NCBI RefSeq assembly: GCF_900142445.1
Contig: NZ_FRAV01000001.1
Location: 216,173-280,172, forward strand
Length of the DNA stretch: 64,000 bases
Reading direction: 5' to 3'
Source of the DNA: Chryseobacterium polytrichastri
GTDB taxonomy: Bacteria; Bacteroidota; Bacteroidia; Flavobacteriales; Weeksellaceae
Part shown: positions 43,463 to 52,407 of the stretch, in pieces
How the letters are laid out: every line of letters starts with the position of its first letter
Position numbering within the stretch: the first letter of the stretch is position 1
Notes under the pieces: generated by a model
Told to the model about the DNA's origin: nothing
What the model saw: only the letters and a program-made list of their open reading frames with translations
Database searches by the model: none
Program-made: the position numbers and the translations under genes

Positions 43463-44398
43463 ATGCAAGATATGATTGATAAAAGCATAAAAAAGAACAA
43501 CTTAAATCAGTTTAATTCAATCACTGAATTATCCAATACTTTTGGGTTTTCAAAACCGTTGCATCCATTTATTACATTGGTACATCATGCCGATATTTCT
43601 TCCGAATCTGAGATTAAAAACATGGTTACTAATTTTTTCATGATTTCCTATAAAAGTAATTTAAAAGGGAAACTAAAATATGGACAGGGGTATTATGATT
43701 TTGAAGAAGGCGGTTTGATTTTTACCTCTCCCAATCAGGCAATTTCTGTTGTAGACGGCAATGAGGTTTGCCAAGGAGTAAGTGTATTTTTCCATCCTGA
43801 TTTTCTGGCAGCTTCTACTTTAGGGTTTTCGATTAAAAAATATGGTTTCTTTTCTTATCAAATCAACGAGGCTTTACATCTTTCGGACAAGGAAAAGCAA
43901 AAAATATTAAGCATTTTTGAAAATATTGAACAAGAACTTACTACTTCTATTGACGAAATCAGCCAAGATTTGATCATCTCTTATCTTGAAGTTTTGCTCA
44001 ATTACAGCAATCGATATTATAAAAGACAATTTGTGACTCGAAAAATTGTCAACAGATCCATTGTAGAAAAATTTGAAGATCTGTTATCTGAATATTTTAA
44101 CACTGAAAAATCTTTATCAAATGGACTTCCTACGGTTAAATATTTTTCAGACAAGCTAAATCTTTCATCGGGTTATTTGAGTGATCTCCTCCGAAATACA
44201 ACAGGCTTAAATACTCAACAACATATTCATTCTAAAATTATTAACAGCGCTAAAGAAAAGCTGTTGACCTCCCAAATTACTGCTGCTGAACTCGCTTATG
44301 AATTGGGATTTGAACATCCTCAATCGTTTAATAAATTGTTTAAAGCAAAAACAAAAATGTCTCCGATGCAGTTTCGACAATCTTTCCAAAATAATTAA
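43463..44398 (+). CDS. AraC-family transcriptional regulator
   Basis: A 311-residue regulator. A non-conserved N-terminal sensor half is followed by a C-terminal double helix-turn-helix (about 205-308), seen in YFSDKLNLSSGYLSDLLR and the second motif ELAYELGFEHPQSFNKLFK. It probably regulates the SDR gene immediately upstream or other detoxification genes. The ligand is unknown. Confidence 0.87.
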   Translation: MQDMIDKSIKKNNLNQFNSITELSNTFGFSKPLHPFITLVHHADISSESEIKNMVTNFFMISYKSNLKGKLKYGQGYYDFEEGGLIFTSPNQAISVVDGNEVCQGVSVFFHPDFLAASTLGFSIKKYGFFSYQINEALHLSDKEKQKILSIFENIEQELTTSIDEISQDLIISYLEVLLNYSNRYYKRQFVTRKIVNRSIVEKFEDLLSEYFNTEKSLSNGLPTVKYFSDKLNLSSGYLSDLLRNTTGLNTQQHIHSKIINSAKEKLLTSQITAAELAYELGFEHPQSFNKLFKAKTKMSPMQFRQSFQNN

Positions 44399-44511
44399 AA
44401 TATATTTTAGAATTCCTCTGTTTCACATAAAAATAATTAGGTTGTACTCAGTGACAGCCTTTTTTTATGCCTATGGCTTATTTTTTGAAGTTATGAAATA
44501 AATAATTTTCT

Positions 44512-45219
44512 ATGTTCGCTTCATTTCTATTAAAATTAAACTGGAAAGAATTATTAATGGGTCAGGAAGAATGGTCATTTATTCTGGAAATCATTTTGCG
44601 AACAGCCATCATGTTTTTAACAATCATTATCGGATTACGAATTTTAGGAAAAAGAGGAGTGAAGCAACTTTCGATATTTGAATTGGTGGTAATCATCGGG
44701 CTGGGTTCCGCTGCTGGAGACCCTATGTTTAATAAAGATGTAGGAATTATATCTTCGATTATTGTTTTTGTGGTCATTATTTTACTCTACAGTATCATCA
44801 CTTATTTTATTGGAAAATATAAAGGTTTTGAGCAGTTGCTTGAAGGAAAACCCATTTGTTTAATTGAAAACGGAGAATTTGCCATCGATAATTTTAAAAA
44901 GGAAAATCTCGGAAGTGATGAATTTTTTACTGAATTGCGATTGAAAGGAGTTTCTCAATTAGGACAGATTGAAACCGCCATTGAAGAAATTTCCGGTGAA
45001 ATCAGTGTTTTCTTTTATGAAGATAAAGAGGTAAAATATGGCCTCCCCATTATGCCCAATTCATTAGAAAATCCATTAAGAATGATTAAAAAAGACGGAC
45101 ATTATGCCTGTACTTTTTGCGGACATACAGAAATAAAAACTCCGGGAGATTCCCGACATTGCCCTAAGTGCAAAAAAGAAGAATGGGTTCCTTCATGCAA
45201 TAAAAAAAGAGTGACGTAG
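44512..45219 (+). CDS. YetF/DUF421-family membrane protein with zinc ribbon
   Basis: A 235-residue protein. Three transmembrane helices occupy about residues 20-105. A cytoplasmic YetF-type domain follows, with FELVVIIGLGSAAGDP at the membrane boundary and LRLKGVSQLGQIE later. The C-terminal extension has two CxxC pairs (CTFCGH and CPKCKK), a zinc ribbon or rubredoxin-like knuckle seen in some DUF421 proteins. The function of the family is not established. Confidence 0.83.
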   Translation: MFASFLLKLNWKELLMGQEEWSFILEIILRTAIMFLTIIIGLRILGKRGVKQLSIFELVVIIGLGSAAGDPMFNKDVGIISSIIVFVVIILLYSIITYFIGKYKGFEQLLEGKPICLIENGEFAIDNFKKENLGSDEFFTELRLKGVSQLGQIETAIEEISGEISVFFYEDKEVKYGLPIMPNSLENPLRMIKKDGHYACTFCGHTEIKTPGDSRHCPKCKKEEWVPSCNKKRVT

Positions 45220-45269
45220 AATATATACCTAATAACTTCATAATTTTACATCCAGAAACAATCTTCACA

Positions 45270-45839
45270 GTGAAAGAATTCTTAGAACAAATCAATCTTT
45301 ATTATCCTTTATCAGAGGAAACCATCACAGCTTTATCAAAGATCTGTACCGAAGAAAGTTACCCTAAAAATGAATTAATGTTAGAATCCGGAACGATGTC
45401 TCGGTACTATTATTTTTTACAATCCGGATTAATAGGATATTATTTTAATAATGAAAATGGAGATTCTGTATATAAGATATTTTTTGAAGAGAAAAGTTTT
45501 GTAGCTTCCACTTCATCAATCATTAAAAATGAGCCCAGTGATTTTAATATCATTGCTTTAGAAGATTGCAAGGTCATACAATATCCCGTAAAAGAATACC
45601 GAGAACTCTTAAATAAGCACCATGATCTTGCCATGTTTCATCTTCATTATCTGGAGAAAAACTGGGTCGTAAAAAAAGAACCGCTGGAGATCTCTTTAAA
45701 ATATGAAACAGCCAAACAACGGTATGTTTCATTATTAGAAAATGAGTCTTTGTATCATCGTCTAAAACAACATCATATCGCCTCTTATTTGGGAGTTACG
45801 CCAACTCAGCTGAGCAGAATAAGAAAAGAATTAAAATAA
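45270..45839 (+). CDS. Crp/Fnr-family regulator
   Basis: A 189-residue regulator with an N-terminal cyclic-nucleotide-binding-like beta-barrel (about 20-115) and a short C-terminal helix-turn-helix (IASYLGVTPTQLSRIRKE). The start codon is GTG at 45270. The effector is unknown. It is followed by a secreted esterase gene 107 bases downstream. Confidence 0.85.
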   Translation: MKEFLEQINLYYPLSEETITALSKICTEESYPKNELMLESGTMSRYYYFLQSGLIGYYFNNENGDSVYKIFFEEKSFVASTSSIIKNEPSDFNIIALEDCKVIQYPVKEYRELLNKHHDLAMFHLHYLEKNWVVKKEPLEISLKYETAKQRYVSLLENESLYHRLKQHHIASYLGVTPTQLSRIRKELK

Positions 45840-45946
45840 GAAAGTCGTCAACATATGTTGATGGTTTTTGCCTTTATATCGTGCAATTTTGCAGAGTACA
45901 ATTTCATTATGAAATAAAAAAAATCATTAATTAAACATTTTTACAC

Positions 45947-46762
45947 ATGAAAAATTTAATCATCATTGTATTCGCAACCATTGGTCTCACTGAACTTTCT
46001 GCTCAAAAAATCATTCACAAAGAGGTGTATAGCCCTGTAATGAAAAAAAATATTAAGACAATTATTATCACCCCAAACATAAAGCCTTCTGCGCATTATA
46101 AAACGGTCTATATTTTACATGGCTACAGCGGAAATCCCGATAGAACGGTGAAGGAAGACTTGCCAGGTTTAAGTAAAAAAGCACAGGAATACAATACCAT
46201 TTATATTCTTCCTGATGGAAATTTTAACAGTTGGTATGTAGATAGTCCTATTGTAAAAGATTCACAATACCAAACTTTTATCGGAAAAGAATTGGTAGAT
46301 TTTATTGATAAAAATTATCCTACTCAAAAAGATAAACAATACAGAGGAATTTTAGGATGGAGTATGGGTGGCTATGGCGCTGTAAATATCGGAGTAACGT
46401 ATCATAACACTTTCGGAATTGTTGGCAGTTCTTGTGGCGCATTAGACTTTAAAACTTTTGGAGAAGGTTACACTCATTATCAGGTTAATAAAGTCTTAGG
46501 TCCTATAGAATCATTAGATCCGAAATACTTTACTGACAGCAAAATAGAAATCATGAAAGATGCCCAACAAAGCTATATTTTTGATTGCGGTACAGACGAT
46601 GTTCAAATGATTGCGCAAAACAGAAAGTTTCATGAAAAGCTGACCGCTCAAAAAGTTCAACATTTATATATAGAATCGCTTGGAGATCATACAAATAGCT
46701 ATTGGAGCCAGTCTTTGTCTAATCAACTCGCTTTATTCAATCGGTTTTTTGATAGTAAATAA
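45947..46762 (+). CDS. Secreted alpha/beta-hydrolase (esterase D / tributyrin esterase-like)
   Basis: A 271-residue exported enzyme. The signal peptide is ~19 residues (cut after ELSAQ). The nucleophile elbow is GWSMGGYGA, YILHGYSG is the oxyanion region, CGTDD the acid loop and GDHTNSYW the histidine. This resembles the esterase D/mycolyltransferase-like group. The substrate is unknown, probably a short ester in the periplasm. Confidence 0.83.
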   Translation: MKNLIIIVFATIGLTELSAQKIIHKEVYSPVMKKNIKTIIITPNIKPSAHYKTVYILHGYSGNPDRTVKEDLPGLSKKAQEYNTIYILPDGNFNSWYVDSPIVKDSQYQTFIGKELVDFIDKNYPTQKDKQYRGILGWSMGGYGAVNIGVTYHNTFGIVGSSCGALDFKTFGEGYTHYQVNKVLGPIESLDPKYFTDSKIEIMKDAQQSYIFDCGTDDVQMIAQNRKFHEKLTAQKVQHLYIESLGDHTNSYWSQSLSNQLALFNRFFDSK

Positions 46763-46803
46763 TTATTGATTAAACATACATTAAAGAATAAGTTGAATAT
46801 TTT

Positions 46804-46955
46804 TAACGCAAAGATTTTTAGAATTTTATATATTTAAAAGAGAGCAAAGAATTGAATCAATATAATTGATTCTTAAGAAGCTACCTTTATCAGCGACTTT
46901 GTCGCATCTCTTTGCTCACTAAAAATAATATGTTTTTATATTAAAACTTTGCGTT
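46804..46955. repeat. Nested inverted repeat between esterase and MFS genes
   Basis: Outer arms AACGCAAAG (46805-46813) and CTTTGCGTT (46947-46955) enclose inner arms GAGCAAAGA (46842-46850) and TCTTTGCTC (46909-46917). It shares its end word with the repeat at 10401-10567. Confidence 0.65.
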
Positions 46956-47012
46956 TAAAAATCAATTTTATTACTATCATCCGTTGATCTTTTATGGGTA
47001 ATTTTATTCAAA

Positions 47013-48221
47013 TTAATCCTCAACATTTTTGTTTCTCGCCGCCTTCATTCCAAAATAAAACATCAATATCACTGCACAGCTTAAAAAGTAAAAAGAGCTC
47101 TTCCAAGAGATGTCCCAATCATGAAGTTTTCCGAAGACTGGTGGACCAAATGCAGCAATCAGATATCCTATAGACTGAGCCATTCCGGAGATTTTGATGG
47201 CGTTAGCACTGTTTTTTGTTCTGGTAGAAAAGAATAAAATGGATAGACTAAAAGATAATCCGTTAGAAATCCCAATGATAACAGCATTTAAATAGATCCA
47301 TTGAGATTGCAACCATACAAACATCATGGTACTTCCGAACATTAACGTACAAATAAAAACAATTAATATTCTCTGATCTTTCATTTTACTTGCAATAATA
47401 GGACAACAAAAAGCGACAGGAATCATCGTAATCTGGATCACAAAAAGAACCCAACCTGTACTTTCTGCGTGCATATTATAATCTGTAAGTAACGATGGAA
47501 GCCAAGTCATCAGGCAATAATAAAATAAGGATTGTAGCCCCATAAAAATACTGATGCTCCATGCCTGGGTAGATTTAAACATATTAAAATCTGATACACT
47601 TAAGGCAGTTTTCGTTTGATCGGCATTCTTTTTATTGAATATAATTTCCAGGCTCAAAACAATTAACCCTAATATAGCAATGACTAGCCAAATTCCCAGC
47701 GATCCGCGCCACCCGAAACCTGTCCATTCTCCAATTCTTACACTGAAACCTGAAGCCAAAGCAGCGGTAAGATTCATGGAAACAGCAAAAATTCCTGTCA
47801 TCAAACCAATCTGTTTTGGAAAATTATTTTTAACATAACCCGGAGTGACTACATTTCCTATACAAATTCCTAAGCCGATGAAAATGGATCCTAAAAATAA
47901 TGTCCAAAGAGATCCTGTAATTCGTAAGAATAATCCAAAACTTAAAATAATTAAGGAATACATCAAAAACCGACTAATACTGAATTTATGTGAAAATCTG
48001 CTCACCAAAACGGAACATGTAGCAAACATAAACAGTGGAATAGAGGTCAACATACTTACTTGAAAATTATCCAGACCTAGCGCTTCCCGTACATCACTCA
48101 ACACAGGAGCCACCGAAATAATCGGAGATCGTAAGTTGCTTGATACCAATACGACCACCAAAACATTAATGATCAGTAAAATATAAGAGAGATTTTTTCT
48201 GCTTTCAGGCTTCGTCATCAT
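47013..48221 (-). CDS. MFS transporter (CynX/NimT-like)
   Basis: A 402-residue inner-membrane permease with about 12 helices. LRSPIISVAPVLSDVREALGL near helix 1 is the signature of CynX/NimT proteins (residue 28 onward). The start is placed at the double ATG 48221/48218; a longer reading from 48338 adds about 39 atypical residues. The substrate is unknown. Confidence 0.8.
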   Translation of the reverse strand: MMTKPESRKNLSYILLIINVLVVVLVSSNLRSPIISVAPVLSDVREALGLDNFQVSMLTSIPLFMFATCSVLVSRFSHKFSISRFLMYSLIILSFGLFLRITGSLWTLFLGSIFIGLGICIGNVVTPGYVKNNFPKQIGLMTGIFAVSMNLTAALASGFSVRIGEWTGFGWRGSLGIWLVIAILGLIVLSLEIIFNKKNADQTKTALSVSDFNMFKSTQAWSISIFMGLQSLFYYCLMTWLPSLLTDYNMHAESTGWVLFVIQITMIPVAFCCPIIASKMKDQRILIVFICTLMFGSTMMFVWLQSQWIYLNAVIIGISNGLSFSLSILFFSTRTKNSANAIKISGMAQSIGYLIAAFGPPVFGKLHDWDISWKSSFYFLSCAVILMFYFGMKAARNKNVED

Positions 48222-48837
48222 AAGAGAACTATTTTGATGCAAAATTAAGATTGTCAGTTTGTTTAAGTTTGCCATTTTTTTAATATGAAACGACAAAAAT
48301 GTATCATAAAATAATCTTGCAGATAACGACTCAAACATTTTTAGATTTTATTGAAAATAAAAAACTGAAAAAAAATTCACTAAAATTTAAAAAATAGAGG
48401 GGGATTTATCATTCGTTGCGTCATTAAAAACAAAATTTTCACTAAAATGAGAAATAAAGTAATACGTAAAATATGAAAATCAATACTTTTTCATTGATGA
48501 TGAAAATATATCGCACTCACAATCAATGATATGTATTTTTATTTAGAGCAAAAAAAAAGACCTCCAAAAAGGAGGTCTAAAAAAACACAAATGATGAAAA
48601 AAAATTATTTCGATCCGCAAATATAGCAAATTATATTATGTTTCACATAAATTTTACATAATTGGTGAAAAATTTTATTTTATTTAACGAAATAGATGGA
48701 GATATTTGCATTATACTCTTAATTTAAATATTCAAAAATAAAAGATTTGAAAACATAAAATACTATTAGTCAATGCGTTGATTTGGACTAAAAAGTTCAT
48801 TTCAATGAATTACTAAATGATAATTTATGATAAAAGA
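48222..48837. other. Intergenic region between MFS and Lrp genes
   Basis: Apart from the small RNA-like unit at 48550-48650, this ~600-bp stretch is AT-rich and empty of open frames I can support. The two flanking genes are both on the - strand. Confidence 0.4.
48550..48625 (-). ncRNA. Candidate small RNA: promoter box plus strong terminator
   Basis: On the - strand TATATTTG (48625-48618) is an exact TAnnTTTG box. About 60 bases later an 8-bp GC-rich hairpin (48578-48571 pairing with 48565-48558, core GACCTCC/GGAGGTC) runs into nine T's, a clean intrinsic terminator. No gene lies between, so a ~60-nt RNA would result. A 15-bp palindrome TTATGT-TTC-ACATAA (48636-48650) sits where the -33 element should be, and no TTG is present. 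It could instead be the terminator of the Lrp gene that ends 260 bases upstream. Confidence 0.4.
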
Positions 48838-49308
48838 TTAAACAATCTGAGAACTTTCTTTAATGCTATTCATAACAAAGATACTTTTGGTTTGCCCGAT
48901 ACCTTCTATCTCCGAAAGTTGATTTACAAAAAAATCATGAAATTCATCCATATTAGGCGCTAAGATTTTTAGCATAAAATCAAACTCACCACTGATATTG
49001 TAGAACTCAACCACTTCTTTAAGCTTACTCACTTCTTCTATAAATTTCGTGGCAATGCTTTTATTATGGGCATTCAAGGCTATCATACAAACCACCATCA
49101 TTCCTTTATTCACTTTTTTACGGTCAACAATCGCTGTATATTCTTTAATAATTCCTAACTTTTCCATACGCTTGATACGTTCATGCGTGGGCGTAGGACT
49201 CAGGTTAATTCTTGCCGCAATATCTCGAATACTTAGCTTCGCATCTTTTTGCAATAAACGCAGTATAGAAAGGTCTTTCTCGTCTACTGAATAATTTTCG
49301 GTTGCCAT
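48838..49308 (-). CDS. Lrp/AsnC-family regulator
   Basis: A 156-residue regulator: an N-terminal helix-turn-helix (AKLSIRDIAARINLSPTPTHERIKRME region, residues 19-45) and a C-terminal RAM/ACT-like amino-acid sensing domain. It is divergent from an MFS exporter gene with 143 bases between, and a palindrome suited to Lrp binding lies there. A role in sensing an amino acid and switching on its export is likely. Confidence 0.88.
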   Translation of the reverse strand: MATENYSVDEKDLSILRLLQKDAKLSIRDIAARINLSPTPTHERIKRMEKLGIIKEYTAIVDRKKVNKGMMVVCMIALNAHNKSIATKFIEEVSKLKEVVEFYNISGEFDFMLKILAPNMDEFHDFFVNQLSEIEGIGQTKSIFVMNSIKESSQIV

Positions 49309-49340
49309 TTGTTCTATTTTTCAGGTTTAAAGTCTTATTA

Positions 49341-49433
49341 AAAGAACACATGTTCTTTATTAATCTATTAAAATATTATTTGTTCCAAAATTAATATTTA
49401 ATTTTCACAAACGTTCTAATAATCTTAATTTTG
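49341..49433 (+). promoter_or_regulatory. Lrp-type palindrome and MFS promoter box
   Basis: AAAGAACA-CA-TGTTCTTT (49341-49358) is a perfect 8-2-8 palindrome. Related words TTGTTCC (about 49380) and ACGTTCT (about 49411) follow toward the MFS gene, giving a row of possible Lrp sites. TAATTTTG (49426-49433) fits the TAnnTTTG box, 19 bases before the ATG. Confidence 0.45.
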
Positions 49434-49451
49434 CCAGAAATTTAGAAGAAT

Positions 49452-50840
49452 ATGCAAGCAAGAAAAAACCTGATATTAATTTTAGCCTCTATAGGAACTT
49501 TTGTAGAAGCTCTTGATATTGCGATCATTAACTTAACCATACCATCCATACAGGAGCAATTCGGTATTGGTGCAGATATGGTTCAATGGTTACAGACTTT
49601 GTATGTACTATTTTTTGGTGGATTTTTAATTATTGGTGGAAAATTATCCGATCAAATCGGACGAAAGAAAGTGTTTCTTCTTGGCGGACTTATTTTTATG
49701 TTGACTTCTTTGGGAGCCGGGCTTTCAACCAATTTTCAGGTGTTAGCTATATTCCGCGCCTTACAAGGTTTAGGAGCAGCATTTATTATGCCTTCAGCTT
49801 TATCTATTGTTACGAATACCTTCAGAGAAAATCAGGAAAGAAACCGTGCTTTAGGAGTATTTAGTTCATTTGCAGCGATTGGATCGGGGAGTGGATTGTC
49901 TATTGGAGGTATTATCAGTACGTATATGAGTTGGCATTGGGTTTTCCTGATCAACGTTCCTATTCTTTTGGTAACCCTTATTCTTGCCTATCAATATTTG
50001 CCTAAAGATGAAAAGAATTCGGATGTTCAAAAAACAGATGCTATTTCCGGGATTCTCCTTGTTTTGGGACTGTTATCTTTAACCTACGGAACCCATGAGT
50101 TATTCCATATCAAAGAGCAGCCTATTCAGGTTATTGGTTCATTAGCCATCTCATTGGCCTTATTGGGAACTGTATTTTATCGTTTAAAAACAGTGGCTCA
50201 ACCTTTAATTGATTTACAATTATTCAAACACAGATCGTTGGTGATCTCTAATATTACGTTTTTCGCATTAGGAGCTTTTTTCATTTCATTCTTATTTTTA
50301 ATCTCTTTGATGTTGCAGAAAGATATGAATCACAGTGCCGCTTCAGCAGGATTAATGTTAGTTCCATTCAGCTTGATGTCTGCCCTAATCTCTAAATTTG
50401 CCCTTCCTCATATTGCAAAAAAAATGAACCCTTCTCAAATGGGCGTTTTTGGTTGGAGCTTTATGTTGATAGGAGCCCTATCATTATTGATATCTGTTTA
50501 TATTGGTCATCCTTTAACAACCGTTTTACTGGGGGCAGCATGTATCTCAGGAGTAGGAATGACTTTGTGCTTTACCAGCTTATCCATTTTAGGAATTCAG
50601 GATGTAGAAGCTTCACATTATGGAGTTGCTTCCAGCTTAACAAGCACGAGTTATTTCTTAGGTGCAGGAATAGGCTTATCTTTTATGACTTTAATGAGCC
50701 AGATTTTCCCATCAAAATGGGCCGTTGGAAATTTAAGCTTGGGAATTTTAACCGCTTATGCAGTATGCGCTATCGGGATATTGACTTATTTAGTGGTAAA
50801 AGAAGTAAAAAGTAAGCGAGCAGAAATGGCGATATCCTAA
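49452..50840 (+). CDS. DHA2-family MFS exporter (EmrB/QacA type, 14 helices)
   Basis: A 462-residue drug:H+ antiporter. LDIAIINLTIPSIQ in helix 1 and GGKLSDQIGRKKVF in loop 2-3 are DHA2 markers, as is the antiporter motif around GSGSGLSIGGIIST. It is located in the inner membrane and probably exports a drug or amino acid. It is under the likely control of the divergent Lrp regulator and is followed after 27 bases by a LOG gene. Confidence 0.87.
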   Translation: MQARKNLILILASIGTFVEALDIAIINLTIPSIQEQFGIGADMVQWLQTLYVLFFGGFLIIGGKLSDQIGRKKVFLLGGLIFMLTSLGAGLSTNFQVLAIFRALQGLGAAFIMPSALSIVTNTFRENQERNRALGVFSSFAAIGSGSGLSIGGIISTYMSWHWVFLINVPILLVTLILAYQYLPKDEKNSDVQKTDAISGILLVLGLLSLTYGTHELFHIKEQPIQVIGSLAISLALLGTVFYRLKTVAQPLIDLQLFKHRSLVISNITFFALGAFFISFLFLISLMLQKDMNHSAASAGLMLVPFSLMSALISKFALPHIAKKMNPSQMGVFGWSFMLIGALSLLISVYIGHPLTTVLLGAACISGVGMTLCFTSLSILGIQDVEASHYGVASSLTSTSYFLGAGIGLSFMTLMSQIFPSKWAVGNLSLGILTAYAVCAIGILTYLVVKEVKSKRAEMAIS

Positions 50841-50867
50841 TCTATTTATTATTAAAAAATTAAAGAC

Positions 50868-51452
50868 ATGATAAAACGACTTACTGTATTTTGCGGATCT
50901 AGCTTCGGAACAGATAAGATTTACGAAGAACAAACTTACGAATTGGGAAAACAATTGGCCGCTCAAAAAATTGGATTGGTGTATGGTGGCGCCATCACAG
51001 GTTTGATGGGTACCGTAGCTAACGGAGTGATAGAGCATAACGGAGAAGCTATTGGAGTTTTGCCTCATTTTCTGCAAGGAAAAGAAATCGCCCATAAGCA
51101 ACTTACGGAACTGATTTTAGTGGAAACAATGCATGAACGAAAAACTAAAATGAATGAACTTTCAGATGGCGTTATCGTTTTACCTGGCGGCTATGGAACC
51201 TTGGAAGAGTTTTTTGAAATGATCACTTGGGCTCAATTAGGATTACATCAAAAACCCATCGCGATATTAAACATCAATGGATTTTATACTGAATTATTAA
51301 ATATGATTCAGACCATGGTAGACAAAGGTTTTCTGAAAGAAGTCAATCAAAAAATGCTCATTGTAGATGAAGATATCGAATCTCTTTTACATAAAATAAA
51401 AAATTACGAAGCTCCACAAGTTGATAAATGGATCTCGAAAGATAAAATCTAA
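50868..51452 (+). CDS. LOG-family cytokinin riboside 5'-monophosphate phosphoribohydrolase
   Basis: A 194-residue LOG/TIGR00730 protein with the Rossmann-like start VFCGSSFG, VYGGAITGLMG and the signature PGGYGTLEEFFE with MHERKTKM before it. Such enzymes split nucleotide monophosphates into base and ribose phosphate. It ends at a terminator and probably shares a transcript with the MFS gene. Confidence 0.88.
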   Translation: MIKRLTVFCGSSFGTDKIYEEQTYELGKQLAAQKIGLVYGGAITGLMGTVANGVIEHNGEAIGVLPHFLQGKEIAHKQLTELILVETMHERKTKMNELSDGVIVLPGGYGTLEEFFEMITWAQLGLHQKPIAILNINGFYTELLNMIQTMVDKGFLKEVNQKMLIVDEDIESLLHKIKNYEAPQVDKWISKDKI

Positions 51453-51478
51453 TTAAATTTTAATTAATATATTGTTTA

Positions 51479-51504
51479 AAACCATGGGAATTTTCTCATG
51501 GTTT
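51479..51504 (+). terminator. Intrinsic terminator after the LOG gene
   Basis: AAACCATG (51479-51486) pairs with CATGGTTT (51497-51504) and is followed by TTGTTTTT. It separates the LOG transcript from the caspase operon. Confidence 0.7.
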
Positions 51505-51594
51505 TTGTTTTTCTATTACATCAAAATCCAAATATTTATTTCTTAAAAGTCTGTTTTATGATCTGAATTAATAATTATCAAATTCATCGTTACC

Positions 51595-51661
51595 ACTCAC
51601 GCTATTTTTCATGTCATTCACGACATTTATTTGCTATAACACTGATTAATAGCAAACTTTG
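51595..51661 (+). promoter_or_regulatory. Promoter of the caspase operon with candidate LytTR direct repeats
   Basis: TTG (51631-51633), 20 bases, then AAACTTTG (51654-51661) is a near-consensus Bacteroidota promoter for the gene starting at 51687. Upstream, TCACG recurs at 51597-51601 and 51618-51622 within longer similar blocks (12 of 18 positions), 21 bases apart. That is the two-turn spacing of LytTR sites and lies just above the -33 element. A perfect 8-bp inverted repeat (51630-51637 and 51649-51656, TTTGCTAT/ATAGCAAA) spans the promoter itself. Confidence 0.5.
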
Positions 51662-51686
51662 TATCAGAAAATAAAAACTAATAGCC

Positions 51687-52373
51687 ATGTTAATAACAGT
51701 AACTTTTTTAAGCGAGCCAACAATTAATTTAATTATTATCATGCTTATTTGCGGAATCGTTGGCGGAGTAGGAAACACATTGAGAGGCACAACCTGTAGT
51801 GGAGTTGTGATATCAAAAAATATCTGTTTGGGAATTATTGCTTCTATCGCGGTACCTCTTTTTCTTAGTCTTGTCTCGAGTGATATCATCAGTAATTTAT
51901 ATATTGAAAAAAAAGGAGCGGACGGAAATACTATTAATCATTCAGTCAATTATTTAATCTTTTCTGGATTTTGTATGATTGCTTCTTACACATCTCTAGA
52001 TTTTTTAAACAATATTTCTGGAAGAGTAATTCAAAAATTTGAAAAGCGCGTAGATAGAGTAGAAGAAGAAAGTGAGGTTTTAAACCAAGCATTAAAAACA
52101 ATCGCAGTGAATACAGAAAGTAATACTCAAATTAATGCCAGTGAATTGGAAAAATTCAAGACATCATCTTATGCAGAAATAATGAATTCCATCAAAAACA
52201 AAGAAAATAAATTCAGACCTCTGGACATCATCAAGACAGAAGTAAATCAAGACAATACCGAGATCGATAAGAAAATCGAAATCCTAAAAAACAATAATCT
52301 TGTAAAAGAAATCGAGCTCAGAAAAGGTGAAAAAGCAGTCGCTTTGACTGAAGATGCCGAAAAAATTATGTAA
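51687..52373 (+). CDS. Three-helix membrane protein with coiled-coil tail (YEATS-associated three-TM-like)
   Basis: A 228-residue inner-membrane protein. Hydrophobic helices occupy about 12-32, 46-64 and 88-106, followed by a charged, probably coiled-coil cytoplasmic region (about 112-225) ending in EDAEKIM. From memory it resembles the small three-TM family found next to prokaryotic YEATS-like domains in predicted immune or signalling loci; this needs a profile search. The C-terminal segment could be a winged-helix-like or helical adaptor. It is the first gene of a seven-gene operon, 26 bases after the promoter box, and probably anchors the system at the membrane. Confidence 0.7.
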   Translation: MLITVTFLSEPTINLIIIMLICGIVGGVGNTLRGTTCSGVVISKNICLGIIASIAVPLFLSLVSSDIISNLYIEKKGADGNTINHSVNYLIFSGFCMIASYTSLDFLNNISGRVIQKFEKRVDRVEEESEVLNQALKTIAVNTESNTQINASELEKFKTSSYAEIMNSIKNKENKFRPLDIIKTEVNQDNTEIDKKIEILKNNNLVKEIELRKGEKAVALTEDAEKIM

Positions 52374-52407
52374 ATAAAAAAATAATAACCAAATAAATAT
52401 CAAAATT

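Noticed and set aside
48585..48626. Tiny + strand open frame (MMKKNYFDPQI) after the hairpin
   Set aside because: No supporting context; the - strand promoter-terminator reading explains the sequence better.
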